Made by a program: the position numbers and the translations under genes | Notes under the pieces: model-generated | Told to the model about the DNA's origin: nothing | What the model saw: the letters and a program-made list of their open reading frames with translations, nothing else | The model's database searches: none | From: Prochloraceae cyanobacterium | Lineage (GTDB): Bacteria; Cyanobacteriota; Cyanobacteriia; Cyanobacteriales; JASJDA01 | Reading direction: 5' to 3' | Assembly (NCBI GenBank): GCA_030065755.1 | Contig: JASJDA010000098.1 | Span: 1-33,987 of the forward strand | DNA length: 33,987 bases | Part shown: one piece after another, positions 23,490 to 31,232 of the stretch | How positions within the stretch are numbered: the first letter of the stretch is position 1 | Layout of the letters: every line of letters starts with the position of its first letter

Positions 23490-25814
23490 ATGACTCTGTG
23501 TATCAACCCCAATTGCCCTCAACCAGAAAACGCAGACAATCAGCTATTCTGTCAAGCTTGTGGGTCAGAATTGTTGATTTTCGGGCAATATCGGGTTGTT
23601 CGCTTACTGAGTAAAAAAGGCGGTTGCGCTAAAACTTATGAAGTTACGGACAAGCAGACAATTAAAGTTCTCAAAGTTTTAATTAGAGACAATTCTAAGC
23701 TCGTAGAACTATTTCAGCAAGAAGCACAAATTCTGTGCGAGTTAGATATTCCAGGAATTCCGAAAGGAGATAGTTATTTTAGCTATTTTCCTAAAAATAG
23801 CCACATTCCCATTCATTGCTTGGTGATGGAAAAAATCGAAGGAATGGATTTAGAAGTATATCAAGAAAAGCTCTCTTCCCGTCCGATCGCGCCATACCTA
23901 GCTCTAGAATGGCTCCATCAACTAATAGAAATTCTGCACGTAATACACGGTCATCAATTCTTTCATCGGGATATTAAACTCTCAAACATCATATTACAAC
24001 CCAACGGACAGCTAGTATTAATAGATTTTGGTGCCGTCCGTCAAGTAACTGAAACCATTATCACAGGAAAACCCAGTACAAAGCTTTACACTCCAGGATA
24101 TACGCCACCAGAACAAGAAAAAGGTTACGCTCTACCTCAATCGGATTTTTATGCTTTAGGACGCACTTTGGTTTATTTGCTGACAGGGAAATCCCCCACA
24201 GAGCCTGAAATTTACGACAAATACGAACACAAACTAAATTGGCGATCGTACGCTCCCGATATCGACGAGGGATTAGCAGATTTAATCGATCGCATGATAG
24301 CAGAACAAGTTAAAGATAGACCCGCTAATACAGACGAAATTCTCGAAAAATTAAGACAAATACGCTCGCAACATAAAACAGTTGGGCGCTTTCAACAATA
24401 CGTTGAAGAAAATTTATCGCCAACCCTGCTAGAAGACGATCGGGATGTAACAACCACTGTTAGCGATGTTTCTCCTCCTAAGAGGTTGAATAGACGAAGA
24501 GTTATTCTACTAGGGGGTTTGGGTACGTTGGGATTAGTTACACTCCTAGCACTAGAATATTGGAAATTAGATAAAAGAGTACCGACTAAAATCGTATCAG
24601 CCTTTGGTTCCAAAGGCTATCGAACTATTACCGAGGCGATCGCCAAAGCTAAACCAGGTACTCGCATCCTCGTCCTTCCTGGAAGATACAAAGAAAGTAT
24701 TGTTATTGACAAACAATTAGAAATTGTCGGCAATGGTCTCCCAGAGGAGATTATTATTGAAAGTAAGGACTCCCCTTGCATTCGCATGGAGACAAATAAA
24801 GCATTAGTTAAAGGATTGACTCTCCGAGGTAAAGCAGGTTCAAACAGTAATAAATACTTTACAGTAGACATTCCCCAAGGAGAATTGAACTTACAAGATT
24901 GCGATATTACTTCCGAGTCCCTTTCTGGTATAGGTATTTACGGCACAAATACTAATCCTTTAATACAAAACTGCAAAATTCACCACAGCGCTGAAAATGG
25001 CATACACGTCACCGATCGCGCTGGAGGAACAATAGAAGATTGCCAGATTTTTAACAACAGCTTAGCAGGTTTAAGTGTTAAAGAAAAAGGTAATCCCGTA
25101 GTCAGACGCTGCCAAATTTACAGTCACAAACAAGCTAGCGGCATTGATATCGATCGAAATGGTCGAGGAACAATAGAAGATTGTCAGATCTCCGATGTGG
25201 CATATTCAGCAATTACAATTGCCAACTCCAGTCAACCTATTATTCGTCGCTGTCAAATACATAATTCGCGGCAAAATGGGATTTTTGTTTATCAAAATGG
25301 TCAAGGAATAATAGAAGATTGCCAGATCTTCGATAATATTTATTCGGGAATAGAAATTAGAGAAAGATCGGATTCTATTATTCGCAACTGCCAAATATAT
25401 GAAGCAGGGCAAAATGGAGTTTTCGTTCATACAAATGGCAAAGGAAAAATAGAAAATTGCGAGATATTTGAAAACAACCATTCAGGAGTAGAAATTAGAG
25501 ACCGTGGCAACCCTATTATTCGTCGCAGTCAAATACGAAATGGAAAAGCAAATGGGGTTTTTGTCCATAAAAATGGGCAAGGAATATTAGAAGATTGTAA
25601 GATTTTTAACAACAACGAATCAGGAATAGCAATTAGTAAAAATGGCGATCCTTTACTGAGAAAATGCAGTATAGAGCGTAATTTAAAATACGGCGCAAAT
25701 ATATATAATAATGGTGCCGGCAGATTTGAAGATTGCGACTTCATAGAGAATGTTTTTGGCCCTTGGAATATTGACAATACTTCTGAAGTGCAGAGAATTA
25801 ATAATAAAACTTAA
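23490..25814 (+). CDS. Transmembrane Ser/Thr kinase fused to an extracytoplasmic parallel beta-helix
   Basis: A 774-residue paralogue of the kinase at 19436-21982. The zinc ribbon (C4, C9, C21, C24) and kinase (K62, HRDIKLSN with D161, DFG with D179) align with it residue for residue, without gaps, to about residue 290. A basic stop-transfer region and a TM helix follow (about 333-355). From about 365 it becomes a NosD/pectate-lyase-like right-handed beta-helix: YRTITEAIAKAKPGTRILVLPG opens it, then about a dozen 22-24-residue coils (GTIEDCQIFNNSLAGLSV, PIIRRCQIHNSRQNGIFV) alternate in two types to the C-terminus. The helix probably lies outside the cytoplasmic membrane and senses or binds carbohydrate; the ligand is unknown. 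No stop-codon oddity. Its promoter lies within or next to the TnpB left end. Confidence 0.9.
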   Translation: MTLCINPNCPQPENADNQLFCQACGSELLIFGQYRVVRLLSKKGGCAKTYEVTDKQTIKVLKVLIRDNSKLVELFQQEAQILCELDIPGIPKGDSYFSYFPKNSHIPIHCLVMEKIEGMDLEVYQEKLSSRPIAPYLALEWLHQLIEILHVIHGHQFFHRDIKLSNIILQPNGQLVLIDFGAVRQVTETIITGKPSTKLYTPGYTPPEQEKGYALPQSDFYALGRTLVYLLTGKSPTEPEIYDKYEHKLNWRSYAPDIDEGLADLIDRMIAEQVKDRPANTDEILEKLRQIRSQHKTVGRFQQYVEENLSPTLLEDDRDVTTTVSDVSPPKRLNRRRVILLGGLGTLGLVTLLALEYWKLDKRVPTKIVSAFGSKGYRTITEAIAKAKPGTRILVLPGRYKESIVIDKQLEIVGNGLPEEIIIESKDSPCIRMETNKALVKGLTLRGKAGSNSNKYFTVDIPQGELNLQDCDITSESLSGIGIYGTNTNPLIQNCKIHHSAENGIHVTDRAGGTIEDCQIFNNSLAGLSVKEKGNPVVRRCQIYSHKQASGIDIDRNGRGTIEDCQISDVAYSAITIANSSQPIIRRCQIHNSRQNGIFVYQNGQGIIEDCQIFDNIYSGIEIRERSDSIIRNCQIYEAGQNGVFVHTNGKGKIENCEIFENNHSGVEIRDRGNPIIRRSQIRNGKANGVFVHKNGQGILEDCKIFNNNESGIAISKNGDPLLRKCSIERNLKYGANIYNNGAGRFEDCDFIENVFGPWNIDNTSEVQRINNKT

Positions 25815-25833
25815 ATTTATCAATCTATATATC

Positions 25834-25854
25834 CAAACAGCCAACAGCAAACTA
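25834..25854. repeat. Three heptad repeats before the cysteine desulfurase start
   Basis: CAAACAG, CCAACAG, CAAACTA directly precede the ATG at 25855. They are the same unit as the array at 5231-5279. They occupy the place of the Shine-Dalgarno, which is not otherwise seen. Confidence 0.65.
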
Positions 25855-27045
25855 ATGCAACGTCCTATCTATCTAGACTGCCACGCCACCACTCCCACAG
25901 ATAAAAGAGTGGTAGAAGCAATGATACCTTACTTCAGCGATCGCTTTGGCAATCCCAGCAGCCTCAGCCACGTCTACGGTTGGGAAGCAGAAGCAGCAGT
26001 AAAACAAGCAAGAAACACTATAGCAGAGGCAATAGGTGCGAGCGGCGAGGAAATCGTTTTTACCAGTGGTGCTACAGAAGCCAATAATTTGGCAATTAAA
26101 GGAGTAGCAGAAGCCTCGTACGATCGAGGAAGACACCTCATTACCTTACAAACCGAACACAGAGCAGTATTAGATCCCTGTAAATATTTACAAAACTTGG
26201 GATTTGAAGTAACATTTTTGCCAGTGAAACGGGACGGGTTAATCGATTTAGAGCAACTAGAGCGAGCAATTCGTCCCGATACAATTTTAGTATCCGTAAT
26301 GGCAGCAAATAACGAAATAGGAGTACTGCAGCCAATAGCAAAAATAGGAGGAATATGTCATCAACATAAAGTTTTGTTTCACACCGATGCCGCTCAAGCG
26401 ATCGGCAAAATTCCCCTGGACGTAGAAAAAATGAAAGTCGATTTAATGTCCTTGACAGCTCACAAAGTATACGGGCCAAAAGGAATTGGGGCTCTTTACG
26501 TCCGCCGTCGCAACCCTAGAGTTCGCCTAGCTGCTCAATTACACGGAGGAGGACAGGAGAGAGGAATGCGATCTGGCACTCTTTATACCCCTCAAATTGT
26601 AGGCTTTGCCAAAGCAGTAGAATTAGCACTAGGAGAACTAGAATCAGAATCAAAACGCCAAACAGAGTTACGCGATCGCCTGTGGTCGAAATTGAGTCAA
26701 TTAGAAGGAATTCATCTAAACGGTCATCCCGTCCAGCGCTTGCCTGGGAATCTAAATATTAGCGTTGAGAGAGTAGATGGGGCAGCATTGTTGCTAGGCT
26801 TACAAGCAACAGTAGCAGTATCGTCAGGTTCTGCTTGTTCCTCTAGTTCAACAGCTCCTTCCCACGTCCTGACAGCTTTAGGACACCCAGAAAAACTAGC
26901 ATATGCTTCGATAAGATTTGGGATAGGCAGATTTAATACCCAAGAGGAAATAGATAAAGCAGCAACTGAGGCGATTTCTATCATTTCTTCTCTGCGCAAA
27001 TCCAAGGAATTGCAAAAGACACGAAGCGATCGCGAAGAGCGATAA
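25855..27045 (+). CDS. Cysteine desulfurase (IscS/NifS family)
   Basis: A PLP enzyme that takes sulfur from cysteine as a persulfide for Fe-S clusters and other thio-cofactors. The start chosen, MQRPIYLDCHATTPTDK, gives 396 residues and the usual N-terminus; the longer frame from 25750 overlaps the kinase gene and has unrelated residues. Seen: FTSGATEANNLAIKG (about 69-83), ETEH-like QTEHRAVLD with H102, HTDAAQA (D178), SLTAHKVYGPKG with PLP lysine K204, and SSGSACSSSS with catalytic C328. It is of the IscS-like class with an extended mobile loop. It follows the beta-helix kinase by 40 bases but shares no obvious function with it. LipA and other Fe-S enzymes of the cell would depend on such an enzyme. 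Confidence 0.92.
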   Translation: MQRPIYLDCHATTPTDKRVVEAMIPYFSDRFGNPSSLSHVYGWEAEAAVKQARNTIAEAIGASGEEIVFTSGATEANNLAIKGVAEASYDRGRHLITLQTEHRAVLDPCKYLQNLGFEVTFLPVKRDGLIDLEQLERAIRPDTILVSVMAANNEIGVLQPIAKIGGICHQHKVLFHTDAAQAIGKIPLDVEKMKVDLMSLTAHKVYGPKGIGALYVRRRNPRVRLAAQLHGGGQERGMRSGTLYTPQIVGFAKAVELALGELESESKRQTELRDRLWSKLSQLEGIHLNGHPVQRLPGNLNISVERVDGAALLLGLQATVAVSSGSACSSSSTAPSHVLTALGHPEKLAYASIRFGIGRFNTQEEIDKAATEAISIISSLRKSKELQKTRSDREER

Positions 27046-27509
27046 ACCCGACAGACAACAAATTTCTTGTCAGAAATGTTATCTTCAGGTTATATTTAAG
27101 CTAAGATATGGCAAAGGCACAGCCAAAATATAATATTCGCAGTTTTTACAAATAGCGCTATCTAAGAGAGTAAAATAGCGGTGAACGCTCTCGTCATTTC
27201 CCAAAAGGCTTCTCACTATGAAAAAATAACATCAGATGAGACAGTCGCCTATTTTAATTAGTAAAGACTGCAAATAAAGGCCAGACATAAATACTGTCAG
27301 CGCCGCCGAGAAAATAGCTTGCCCAAAGACGCAGAGGTTTTTAGAAATATTGCCAGATAATAAGAAATTGGAGTACGATCGACAATTTATAAAGAAGTTT
27401 AAATACGATCGCTATCTCTACGTCAAGTTAAATTCAAGAATTTACACAGATTGAACTCAAAGCAGCGTCTTAGTGTAAAAGATCTGCTAAAGAATTTTGA
27501 GGAAATTGA
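27046..27509 (+). promoter_or_regulatory. Long leader region before rne
   Basis: About 460 bases without a coding frame lie between the desulfurase and rne. The gap is long enough for the extended 5' leader that in studied bacteria lets RNase E act on its own mRNA. A+T-rich, single-stranded-looking stretches (27330-27420) alternate with short stems (GAGAG/CTCTC near 27166-27200). I see no defined riboswitch or promoter pair. Confidence 0.4.
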
Positions 27510-29522
27510 ATGCCAAAGCAAATTATAATCGCTGAGCAGCATCATATTGCTGCAGTTTTCTGGGAAGATCAAATACAAGAACTTGTCGTCGCCACCGGCA
27601 ATCAACAGGTTAGCGATATCTATTTAGGAGTAGTAGAAAATGTAATACCTGGTATAGATGCCGCTTTTGTCAATATAGGAGATGCCGAGCGTAATGGCTT
27701 TATTCACGTTACCGATCTAGGGCCACTGCGTTTGAGAAAATCAGCAGGAGCAATCACAGAATTACTAACACCGCAACAAAAAGTGTTAGTGCAGGTAATG
27801 AAAGAGCCAACGGGGAACAAAGGTCCTCGATTGACTGGCAATATTACTTTACCAGGGCGTTATCTTGTGTTGATGCCTTACGGATCTGGAGTTAAATTAT
27901 CCAGACGCATCAAAGACGACAACGAACGCTCTCGTTTGAGAGCATTAGCAATTTTAATCAAACCTGCGGGTATGGGATTGTTGGTGCGCACTGAAGCGGA
28001 AAGCAAAGACGAAGAGACCATTATGGAAGACTTAGAGTCTTTGCAAAAACAGTGGGAATTAATTCAGCAGCAAGCTAATTCCACCAGACCACCACAACTA
28101 CTCAATCGCGACGACGATTTTATTCAGCGGGTACTTAGGGATATGTACACTGCGGATGTCAATCGCATTGTCGTTGATTCCAACTCAGGTTTAAAACGAG
28201 TTAAACAGCACTTAATTAACTGGAGTGGGGGTCGTCCCCCATCAGGAGTATTAATCGACCATCATCGCGAAAGACAGCCGATTTTGGAATACTTCCGCGT
28301 TAATGCTGCCATTAGAGAAGCACTCAAGCCACGAGTAGACTTGCCTTCTGGGGGCTATATCATCATCGAACCAACAGAAGCACTAACAGTAATTGACGTT
28401 AACTCCGGTTCTTTTACCCGATCGGCAACTGCAAGAGAAACAGTTTTGTGGACTAATAGTGAAGCAGCCACGGAAATTGCTCGCCAGTTGCGCCTGCGCA
28501 ATATTGGAGGGGTGATTATTGTTGACTTTATCGACATGGACTCGCGGCGCGACCAGCTCAAACTTTTAGAACACTTTAATAAAACTCTAAAAGCAGATAA
28601 AGCTAGACCTCAAATTGCTCAGCTATCGGAACTCGGCTTAGTAGAATTAACCCGCAAGCGCCAGGGAAAAAATATCTACGAACTATTTGGCAAACCTTGT
28701 CATACTTGTGGCGGTCTCGGACACTTAGTCAATCTGCCTGGAGAATCCCAAGAACAACCCCTCGAAATACCTGCTTATACTCCCCCACCAGCAGTAATAT
28801 TAAAAACGCCAGAGCAACAGGCTGAAGAATTAGAAACATTTTTCGAGTCTCCCGTGGAGTTGCCTACAAAAGAAGACGCCTCACCCGTCGAACTACTCAA
28901 TCATCCTAGTTACCAAGAACAAGGAGCGATCGCAAATAACAACCGCCGCCGCCGTCGCCGTCAACAAGGAACGAAGGAAGAACCATTAGTAATAGACAGC
29001 TCTCGCCCTATTGTTGCCGAACCAGAGAAAGAAACTGAGACAGTCCCTGTAGAAGAGAAAAAACAAAAAACTCCCTCTAACCGCATTTCCCGCAGGGATG
29101 AAGAAAATGTAGAACGAGTTTCTGTAGAAATGAGTCCTTTAAAACAGGAAATTTATGCTTTGATGGGAGTTTCTCCTCTGATCGACTTAGATGGAGAGTT
29201 TAAAGATCCTAAGTCAGTTATTATTTCAATCAAAAATCCAGGAGAAACAGATTCGATCGAAGAAGAAATCAATCCTCAACCAGAGATTGAAAGGGAAATG
29301 GAAACTATTAGCGACACTGAAACTGAAACTGTTAGTGAAACTGAAACTGAAACTGTTAGCAACACCGAAACTGAAACGGAAACGGAAACTATTAGCGACA
29401 CTGAAACCATTTTTGAAGAGGAAGCAGAGGACAATAATGGGGATTCCGATAACCCGCGTCCTATAATTCGTCGTCGCCGTCGTCGATCGTCTGCTAAAGA
29501 AGTTGAGGCTTCCCAAACTTAA
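27510..29522 (+). CDS. rne: Ribonuclease E/G
   Basis: A 670-residue cyanobacterial RNase E, the main single-strand endonuclease of RNA decay. The S1 domain (about 35-125) has YLGVVENVIPGIDAAFVNIG and GFIHVTDL. The DNase I-like catalytic domain has LTVIDVNSGSF and IIVDFIDMD, supplying the two magnesium aspartates. CHTCGG (about 395-400) is the zinc-link. The noncatalytic C-terminus, from about 420, is acidic and low in complexity. It carries an arginine run (NNRRRRRRQ), a T/E repeat (about 600-635) and the end motif RPIIRRRRRRSSAKEVE; an arginine-rich terminal motif is a known cyanobacterial polynucleotide-phosphorylase contact. No membrane amphipathic helix like that of E. coli is obvious. 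rnhB follows by 15 bases, the standard cyanobacterial operon. Confidence 0.95.
   Translation: MPKQIIIAEQHHIAAVFWEDQIQELVVATGNQQVSDIYLGVVENVIPGIDAAFVNIGDAERNGFIHVTDLGPLRLRKSAGAITELLTPQQKVLVQVMKEPTGNKGPRLTGNITLPGRYLVLMPYGSGVKLSRRIKDDNERSRLRALAILIKPAGMGLLVRTEAESKDEETIMEDLESLQKQWELIQQQANSTRPPQLLNRDDDFIQRVLRDMYTADVNRIVVDSNSGLKRVKQHLINWSGGRPPSGVLIDHHRERQPILEYFRVNAAIREALKPRVDLPSGGYIIIEPTEALTVIDVNSGSFTRSATARETVLWTNSEAATEIARQLRLRNIGGVIIVDFIDMDSRRDQLKLLEHFNKTLKADKARPQIAQLSELGLVELTRKRQGKNIYELFGKPCHTCGGLGHLVNLPGESQEQPLEIPAYTPPPAVILKTPEQQAEELETFFESPVELPTKEDASPVELLNHPSYQEQGAIANNNRRRRRRQQGTKEEPLVIDSSRPIVAEPEKETETVPVEEKKQKTPSNRISRRDEENVERVSVEMSPLKQEIYALMGVSPLIDLDGEFKDPKSVIISIKNPGETDSIEEEINPQPEIEREMETISDTETETVSETETETVSNTETETETETISDTETIFEEEAEDNNGDSDNPRPIIRRRRRRSSAKEVEASQT
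29302..29408 (+). repeat. ACTGAA/ACGGAA repeat coding Thr-Glu run in RNase E
   Basis: About a dozen 6-bp units (ACTGAA, ACCGAA, ACGGAA), broken by GTTAGC/ATTAGC spacers, encode TETETVSETETE-type sequence. It is a likely replication-slippage region inside the disordered tail, so length should differ between strains. Confidence 0.8.
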
Positions 29523-29537
29523 ATTTGTTCGGAGTTA

Positions 29538-30119
29538 ATGGCAAAAGAAACATTAGTTGCTGGTGTTGATGAGGTTGGTAGGGGCTGTTTATTTGGCCCA
29601 GTGGTAGCAGCAGCAGTGGTCTTACCCCAGTCTCAGCTTCCTAAATTAGTTGAAATAGGGGTAAAAGATAGCAAACAATTGGGAGCAAAAAAACGCTCCC
29701 AACTGCTTGAGGAGATTCAAAAGATTGTCACTTCTAGTGCTGTGGGCTATGGGACTGTCTCCGAAATCGATCGGATAAACATATTACAAGCGTCTTTACT
29801 AGCAATGAAAAGAGCTGTGCTCAAGCTCAAAGTACAGCCTGAAATTTGCTCGATCGATGGATACCAGATTATTCCTCAATTGTCAATCCCCCAAAAAAAT
29901 ATCATTGGAGGCGATCGCACCTCTCCTGTTATTGCTGCTGCTAGTATTGTCGCTAAAGTTTGGCGAGATGACTTAATTGTTCGCTTATCAGAGAAATATC
30001 CTCATTACGATTTAGCATCTAATAAGGGTTATGGAACCAAAAAACACCGACTAGCACTTGCTAAATATGGCCCCTCCCCTCAGCACCGAATGTCTTTTCG
30101 TCCTTGTCAAGTTGTTTAA
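29538..30119 (+). CDS. rnhB: Ribonuclease HII
   Basis: Cleaves the RNA strand of RNA/DNA hybrids and single ribonucleotides in DNA. VAGVDEVGRGCLFGPV supplies D11 and E12, ICSIDGYQ supplies D107, and ASIVAKVWRDDL carries the fourth acidic residue. GYGTKKHRLALAKYGPSPQHRMSF is the usual C-terminal motif (split here at about 165-190). Length is 193 residues, as expected. It is cotranscribed with rne (15-base gap). Its stop is 10 bases from that of a convergent hydrolase gene. Confidence 0.95.
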   Translation: MAKETLVAGVDEVGRGCLFGPVVAAAVVLPQSQLPKLVEIGVKDSKQLGAKKRSQLLEEIQKIVTSSAVGYGTVSEIDRINILQASLLAMKRAVLKLKVQPEICSIDGYQIIPQLSIPQKNIIGGDRTSPVIAAASIVAKVWRDDLIVRLSEKYPHYDLASNKGYGTKKHRLALAKYGPSPQHRMSFRPCQVV

Positions 30120-30129
30120 TTTTATAATT

Positions 30130-30882
30130 TTAGGCAACAGTAGAAGTATCAACAGATATAGAACCAGTTAAATTATTGACATCAAACAAGTTAAATTGAC
30201 TTCCAGCAGGGCCTGCTGTAGGCTGAGTAAAGGAATAACCTCGTAATAGTTCACTATATAATTGGTGAGCGTAGCTGTGATTTCCTGCAAAATTCCATTG
30301 CCCTGGTTGCAAGGCATCATCCCAATTAACGTAGAAGTCTAAGTGTCCTAGGCGACCGTCATAGCCTAGAGTTTCGCTAGTATGAAAAGCAATTACTTTC
30401 TTGGCATCTGACGGATCTAAACGTTGAGATGGAGGCTTACCCGAACTAAACCAACCAGGTTCATAACTGGGTCCTGCTGCATCTAAAGCAATAACAGCCT
30501 CGATCTTCTTCCCTGTAAGATAGTCATAGCGATCGGCTGCTATACCGCTAACGTGCGCTCCTAGACTGTGACCGATAAACTGGGTTGTATCGGGATTAGC
30601 TCCTAAACCTATTAAATAATCGGCTATTTGATTGCCTACACTCACTGTGTCACTTACAGCTTTCCAGTAGTTTATATTATTAGCTCCACCAGACCAATCA
30701 ACAGAGAAAACATTAGCGTTGACATTATCGTTAGGATTGTTAGGATCTCGTTCGAGTAAATCATTTGCCATGCCAAGGACCCAACTCTCTTGAGAACTGC
30801 TTTGAAAACCGTGAGTAATTACATAAGTGGGTCGATTGGGATTAAAAGGTCCATTTAAATTGTTAAAACTAACTTGCACCAT
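30130..30882 (-). CDS. Lipase-like alpha/beta hydrolase (pancreatic-lipase type)
   Basis: A 250-residue protein with the start taken as ATG at 30882 (MVQVSFNN); an upstream TTG adds three residues. The fold shows THGFQSSSQESWV (oxyanion loop, about 20-32), VFSVDWSGGAN, the nucleophile elbow FIGHSLGAHVSG, VIALDAAGPSYEPGW with the acid residue, and NHSYAHQLY with a histidine. HLDFYVNWDDALQPG resembles the lid-proximal region of the pancreatic lipase family. The triad Ser-Asp-His is therefore complete. No N-terminal signal; the C-terminal tail (NLFDVNNLTGSISVDTSTVA) is of the kind seen on type I-secreted cyanobacterial proteins, but no glycine-rich RTX repeat is present. Likely an esterase or phospholipase A1-like enzyme, substrate unknown. 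Confidence 0.85.
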   Translation of the reverse strand: MVQVSFNNLNGPFNPNRPTYVITHGFQSSSQESWVLGMANDLLERDPNNPNDNVNANVFSVDWSGGANNINYWKAVSDTVSVGNQIADYLIGLGANPDTTQFIGHSLGAHVSGIAADRYDYLTGKKIEAVIALDAAGPSYEPGWFSSGKPPSQRLDPSDAKKVIAFHTSETLGYDGRLGHLDFYVNWDDALQPGQWNFAGNHSYAHQLYSELLRGYSFTQPTAGPAGSQFNLFDVNNLTGSISVDTSTVA

Positions 30883-31232
30883 TTTTATCAAAATTCTATT
30901 GTTTACTTTTGTTTTTTATATTATTGAATTCTTTTTTGAGTTTGTAAGTAAGAAAAAGTATGGAAAAGTATGGAAAAAAAAGTACAAATAAGTTGTTAAG
31001 CTGTATATCAGTATATAGAATTAATTAAAATTCCTTAGAGTAATTTCAAAAGTCTTTATTTAGTAGTTGATTGTGTTAGATATAGCTTGGCAAAAGGGAC
31101 TTCTAGAGAAGTCAAATAATTGGTAGAAAGTCTAAAGCTTTGTTGTTTTACAAAACATAAATAAAGATAACGCAAATATCTTTTAAAAATAGTGATATCG
31201 ATCGTTTACTATTTTGGTTTTATCTGTAAGAG
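30883..31232. other. Intergenic region upstream of lipase gene, with 10-bp direct repeat
   Basis: About 350 A+T-rich bases. GTATGGAAAA occurs twice in tandem (30958-30967 and 30968-30977). No terminator hairpin with a T-run was confirmed for the Hsp70-fusion gene and no RNA gene was seen; the lipase promoter should be here. Confidence 0.5.

Noticed and set aside
24900-25780. Repetitive DNA as CRISPR or satellite
   Set aside because: The periodicity follows 22-24-residue beta-helix coils in an open coding frame.
25750-25854. Earlier start for the cysteine desulfurase
   Set aside because: It overlaps the kinase gene and adds residues unlike the family; MQRPIYLDCHAT is the standard start.
29191-29466. 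Overlapping frame in the rne tail
   Set aside because: It is the out-of-frame reading of the T/E repeat, giving a low-complexity K/L peptide.
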